Position numbers and translations under genes: made by a program
The notes under the pieces: generated by a model
The model's database searches: none
The model's input: only the letters and a program-made list of their open reading frames with translations
What the model was told of the DNA's origin: nothing
Assembly: GCF_020740535.1 (NCBI RefSeq)
Contig: NZ_CP082362.1
Location: forward strand, 186,001-250,000
Direction of reading: 5' to 3'
Length of the DNA stretch: 64,000 nt
Source: Streptomyces profundus
GTDB taxonomy: Bacteria; Actinomycetota; Actinomycetes; Streptomycetales; Streptomycetaceae
In this document: in pieces, positions 60,570 through 64,000 of the stretch
How the letters are laid out: each line of letters opens with the position of its first letter
Numbering within the stretch: the first letter of the stretch is position 1

Positions 60570-61141
60570 GGGTCAGACACTTCGTCGAGGAGGACATACC
60601 GTTCCGCCTCGAACTGCTGCGCGAGTCGAGGTTCCAGGCGAACCTGTCGGACTTCGCGGTGCAGGCCGCCGACGCCGACCTGGTCGCCGACGTGCGGCGC
60701 ACCATCGCCGAACGCCAGGCCGAGCGGCGGATCTTCACCCTCTGCGGCGCCGGGGACGCGGTGCTCGGCTTCGCCTGGATCACGTCGGTCGACTGGCGCG
60801 CCCAGAGCTGCGAGCTGTCCTTCGGGGTGCTGCCCCGCTACCGGGGCGGCCCCGGCGCGCTCGCGGTGCGGGCCGCACACGACCATGTGCGGGCCGAGCT
60901 GAACATGCGGGTGGTGATCAACCAGGTGCTGGAGCACAACACCATGCTCCAGTCGGCGGCCACGCTGGCCGCCAGCGGGCAGGTGCGGTCCGCGTTCGAC
61001 TCCTACACGGTCGGCGAGTGGCGCTCGGCGTGCTACTGGACGCTCACCGAGGAGGACGTCGCCGCCGACCGGGCCGAACGGCTCGCCCGGCGGCGGGAGT
61101 TGGCCGAGCGGATCCGCGCCAGGTCGGGGGGCGTCGCATGA
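60557..61141 (+). CDS. GNAT acyltransferase 4 (RimJ/RimL type)
   Basis: 194 residues from GTG at 60557, overlapping the previous gene by 13 bp. The most complete GNAT of the four: LGFAWITSVDWRAQSCELSFGVLPRYRGGPGALAVRAAHDHV includes a YRGGPGA cofactor loop, and INQVLEHNTMLQSAATLAASG the C-terminal motif. The likeliest catalyst for acyl transfer to an amine. Confidence 0.8.
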   Translation: MSFVRVRHFVEEDIPFRLELLRESRFQANLSDFAVQAADADLVADVRRTIAERQAERRIFTLCGAGDAVLGFAWITSVDWRAQSCELSFGVLPRYRGGPGALAVRAAHDHVRAELNMRVVINQVLEHNTMLQSAATLAASGQVRSAFDSYTVGEWRSACYWTLTEEDVAADRAERLARRRELAERIRARSGGVA

Positions 61142-64000
61142 CGGGCTATCTGCGGTTCCCCGCGCCCTCCCCCGACGGCACGATCTTCACCTGTGAGGAC
61201 GATCTGTGGTCCGTGCCGCTCGACGGCGGCCGGGCCAGCCGGCTGACGGCAGGACAGGGCGAGGCGACGCGGGCCCGGGTCTCCCCCGACGGCGCGCTGA
61301 TCGCCTTCGTGGGCACCGACGACGGGCCCACCGAGATCTACGCGATGCCGACGGCCGGCGGCCCGGCCAGCCGGCTCACCTTCCAGGGCGCCCGCTGCGC
61401 CACCGTCGGCTGGCACCCCCGCACCGGGGAGATCCTCTACGCCAGCGCGGCCGGGCTGCCGTACGGCTTCGGCCAGCGGCTCTTCGCGGTGGCGCCGGAC
61501 GGCGGCCCGCCCCGGCTGCTCGGCGGCCCGGCCGACAGCGTCGCCCACGGCCCCGGCGGGCTTGTGGTGCTGGGCCGCAACACGGGCGACCCGGCCCGCT
61601 GGAAGCGCTACCGGGGCGGCAGCGCCGGCGAACTGTGGCTCGCCGAGGACGAGTCGGCGCCCACCCGGCCGCTGGTCGAGCTCCCGGGGAACCTCGCCAA
61701 CCCCTGCTGGGTCGGCGAGCGGGTCTACTTCCTCAGCGACCACGAGGGGCTCGGCCACGTGTACTCCTGCCGCGCCGACGGCACCGAGCTGACCCGGCAC
61801 ACCCACCACCGGGAGCACTACGCGCGCCATCTCGTCGGCGACGGGCGGCGGTTGGTGTACCAGGTCGGGGCCGCGCTCTGGCAGCTGGCGCCCGGCGCAT
61901 CGGAGGCCGCGCCGATCGATGTCACCCTGCCCAGCCCCCGGGCCCGCACCGCGCGCCGGTTCGTCCCGGCGGGCGAGTACCTGGACGGCGCGCGGCTCGG
62001 CCCTGACGGCGCGACGCTGGCCGTGGCCGCCCGGGGGCAGGCGTTCACGCTGGGCCCCTGGTCGGGCCCGGTGCGCCGGCACGGCCGGCCGGCCGGGGTG
62101 CGGTACCGGCTGGTCGACTGGCTGGCCGACGGCACACGGCTGGTGGCCGTCGCCTCCGACCAGCGCCCGGACGAGCGCCTGGTGACGCTGTCGGCGGAGG
62201 GCGGCGAGGCCGAGACCGAGCTGGTGGCCGGCGGGTTCGGCTGCGTCACCGAGCTGGTCGCCGCCCCCTCGGGCGGCTGGGTGGCGTTCGCCACCAACCG
62301 GCAGGAGCTGTGGGTGGTGGACGCCGGGGCCGAACGGCCGGCGCCCCGTCTGGTGGATCGCGCGAGGGCGGACCGGATCGCCGATCTGACCTGGTCGCCG
62401 GACAGCCGGTGGCTGGCCTACACCCGCCCGGAGGGCCCGCACCGTTCGGCGATCTCGGTGGCCGAGGCCGGGCCGTGGACGGTCCACCCGGTCACCGAGC
62501 CCGTGCTGCGCGACAGCTGCCCCGCGTTCGACCCGCAGGGCCGCTTCCTCTACTTCCTGGGGCAGCGTGACCCGCACCCCGAATACGACCAGGTCAGGTT
62601 CGACCTGGGCTTCCCGTTCGGCACCCGGGCGTATGTGGTGGCGCTGCGGGCGGGCGACACCGACCCCTTCGAGGTCGAGAGCCCCACGCGGGCCACCGGC
62701 CCCGAGGCCGCGCCGGACGAGGGGACGCCGCCCCGCGTCGAGATCGACCTGCCGGGCCTCGCCGACCGGGTGGCGCCGCTGCCGGTGGCCGAGGGACGGC
62801 ACGCGGGAGTCATCGGCGTGCCCGGCGGCGCGCTGCTGCTCACCCAGCCGCTGACGCCCCCCGGCGGGGAACGGGTCGAGGGCATGCCGGATGGCACCGT
62901 CACCCTGGCCACCTGGTCGGGCCCGGAGGTCACCGAGGAGTGGCTCGGCCCGCTCGACGAGATCGTCGCCTCCGCACGGGGCGAGGTGCTGCTCTGCCGG
63001 GCCGCCAGCCGGCTGCGTGTGCTGCGCACCGAGTCCGTCGCCCAGGTCACCGCCGAACACCCGGGGCTCGACGCGCCTCCCGGTTCCCGTACCGGCTGGG
63101 TGGACTTGGACCGGATCAGGGTGCCGCTGCGCCCCGAGGGCGAGTGGCGGCAGATGTTCCGCGAGGCGTGGCGGCTCCAGCGGGAGTCCTTCTGGGACGC
63201 GGACATGGCCGGCGTCGACTGGGACGCGATGTACCAGCGCTACGCGCCGCTGGCCGAACGGGTCGCCTGCCGCTCGGAGTTGTCCGATCTGATCTGGGAG
63301 CTCCAGGGCGAGCTCGGCACCTCGCACGCCTACGAGCAGGGCGGCGAGTACCCGGGGCGGCAGGCACAGGGCCAGGGTTTCCTCGGGGTGGACTGGGCCG
63401 AGCCCGCCCAGAACGCCGAGCCCGCCGAGAACGCCGAGCCCGCCGAGAACGCGGCGGGCGGCGGCTGGCGGGTCGCCCGGGTGCTGCGCGGCGACCCGTG
63501 GAACCCGAAGGCCACCTCGCCGTGCCGCCGGCTCGGCGTGGACGTGCGGGCCGGCGACGAGCTGACCGCCGTGGACGGCCAGCCGGTCGGCCCGGCCGGC
63601 CCCGGCGAGCTGCTGGTGGGGCAGGCCGGCCGGGAGGTGGAGCTGACCCTGCGGCGCGGCACGGAACCGGCGCGCCGGTTCGCCGTGGTGGCGGCCGAGA
63701 GCGAGGACCGGGCGCGCTACCTGGACTGGGTGGCGGCCAACCGGGCCGCGGTGCGGGCGCTCTCCGGCGGCCGGCTCGGCTATCTGCACGTACCGGACAT
63801 GCTGGCGGGCGGCTACGGCGACTTCGTCCGCGGCTTCCTCGGCGAACTCGCCCACGAGGGCCTGGTGGTGGACGTGCGCTACAACACCGGCGGCCACGCC
63901 TCGCCGCTGCTGCTCGACCTGCTGGCCCGACGCGGCGGAGGCGAGCAGCGGGGACGGCGCGCCGGCACGGTCAGCCACCCGGCGGAGGTGGTGGCGGGCC
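61138..64000 (+). CDS. Tricorn-type protease (3' truncated by the window)
   Basis: 954 residues visible from ATG at 61138 (4-bp overlap with GNAT 4), open to the end; tricorn proteases are about 1,070 residues. Beta-propeller repeats fill about 1-650 (RVSPDGALIAFVGTDDG, DLTWSPDSRWLAYTRP). LGTSHAYEQGGEY carries the Ser729-His730 pair of the active site, then a PDZ domain (LGVDVRAGDELTAVDGQPVG) and the start of the C-terminal core (GLVVDVRYNTGG). The nucleophile Ser should lie just beyond the window. Tricorn cuts peptides in the cytosol, so it may trim the repeat peptide. Confidence 0.9.
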   Translation, partial: MTGYLRFPAPSPDGTIFTCEDDLWSVPLDGGRASRLTAGQGEATRARVSPDGALIAFVGTDDGPTEIYAMPTAGGPASRLTFQGARCATVGWHPRTGEILYASAAGLPYGFGQRLFAVAPDGGPPRLLGGPADSVAHGPGGLVVLGRNTGDPARWKRYRGGSAGELWLAEDESAPTRPLVELPGNLANPCWVGERVYFLSDHEGLGHVYSCRADGTELTRHTHHREHYARHLVGDGRRLVYQVGAALWQLAPGASEAAPIDVTLPSPRARTARRFVPAGEYLDGARLGPDGATLAVAARGQAFTLGPWSGPVRRHGRPAGVRYRLVDWLADGTRLVAVASDQRPDERLVTLSAEGGEAETELVAGGFGCVTELVAAPSGGWVAFATNRQELWVVDAGAERPAPRLVDRARADRIADLTWSPDSRWLAYTRPEGPHRSAISVAEAGPWTVHPVTEPVLRDSCPAFDPQGRFLYFLGQRDPHPEYDQVRFDLGFPFGTRAYVVALRAGDTDPFEVESPTRATGPEAAPDEGTPPRVEIDLPGLADRVAPLPVAEGRHAGVIGVPGGALLLTQPLTPPGGERVEGMPDGTVTLATWSGPEVTEEWLGPLDEIVASARGEVLLCRAASRLRVLRTESVAQVTAEHPGLDAPPGSRTGWVDLDRIRVPLRPEGEWRQMFREAWRLQRESFWDADMAGVDWDAMYQRYAPLAERVACRSELSDLIWELQGELGTSHAYEQGGEYPGRQAQGQGFLGVDWAEPAQNAEPAENAEPAENAAGGGWRVARVLRGDPWNPKATSPCRRLGVDVRAGDELTAVDGQPVGPAGPGELLVGQAGREVELTLRRGTEPARRFAVVAAESEDRARYLDWVAANRAAVRALSGGRLGYLHVPDMLAGGYGDFVRGFLGELAHEGLVVDVRYNTGGHASPLLLDLLARRGGGEQRGRRAGTVSHPAEVVAG
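63397..63450 (+). repeat. Three 18-bp tandem repeats inside the tricorn gene
   Basis: Units at 63397, 63415 and 63433 encode AEPA(Q/E)N in frame. They form a flexible linker before the PDZ domain. The three copies are almost identical and may vary in number between strains. Confidence 0.8.

Noticed and set aside
61033..63978. Minus-strand open frame of 981 codons
   Set aside because: It is the complement of the tricorn gene, whose plus-strand frame has clear domain motifs.

Overview
The window is high-GC actinobacterial DNA, almost certainly a Streptomyces chromosome. Evidence: heavy G/C third-position bias, frequent GTG starts, the streptomycete block rbpA - fxsA - polyprenol-phosphate mannosyltransferase - lnt, a sigma-R-type promoter before rbpA, family 2B encapsulins, an ECF42 sigma factor and a tricorn protease.

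Left part (1-43.7 kb), mostly chromosomal and accessory metabolism. 1-3.6 kb: the tail of a Pro/Gln-rich protein facing two tandem family 2B encapsulin shell genes that share a 315-bp tract with one mismatch. 4.0-12 kb: a beta-helix/AAA+ fusion, a membrane hydrolase, a DeoR regulator, a family A DNA polymerase without 5' nuclease, and a VOC protein. 12-14.4 kb: a divergent MocR regulator/YczE pair. 14.5-18.3 kb: rbpA, then convergent fxsA, ppm and lnt. 18.8-25.9 kb: amidohydrolase, Lrp regulator, a small Cys-rich protein, acyl-CoA dehydrogenase, secreted cupin, and an MFS exporter/TetR operon with palindromic operators. 26-29.9 kb: a FecBCD-type metal-chelate ABC transporter and a TauD-like oxygenase, each behind a Zur-like box. 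29.9-43.7 kb: YciO, DUF2255, azoreductase, aldo/keto reductase, TVP38 protein, a frameshifted lipoprotein, a GH5/GH43 galactan-degrading pair, a YCII/ECF42 sigma pair, and a four-gene module of two solute-binding-like proteins (one with a vWA domain), TelA and a membrane protein.

Right part (43.9 kb to the end) is a biosynthetic locus that I cannot match to a described pathway. A leftward, translationally coupled run of 14 genes encodes a stand-alone condensation domain with a degenerate carrier tail, a BtrJ-like ATP-grasp ligase, a BtrK-like PLP decarboxylase, two acyl carrier proteins, two KASIII enzymes (Cys-His-Asn intact), two compact KASIII-like proteins without the triad, two acyl-CoA dehydrogenases, a lone dehydrogenase C-terminal domain, an AcpS-type phosphopantetheinyl transferase and an adenylating enzyme. 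Divergent from it, behind a strong ribosome site and flanked by hairpins, is a 50-residue peptide with a lysine every fifth residue (K-[A/V]-[I/V]-A-x), no acidic residues and no obvious leader. It is followed by another dehydrogenase pair, four small GNAT-like proteins and a tricorn-type protease that runs off the window.

Working model (inference): carrier-bound acyl or aminoacyl groups are made and desaturated by the leftward operon and moved by GNAT/KASIII enzymes onto the lysines of the repeat peptide, with the tricorn protease trimming or clearing the product. This would be a lipidated or aminoacylated ribosomal peptide. The duplicated cassette (pseudo-KAS, dehydrogenase, KASIII, ACP) suggests two different acyl units.
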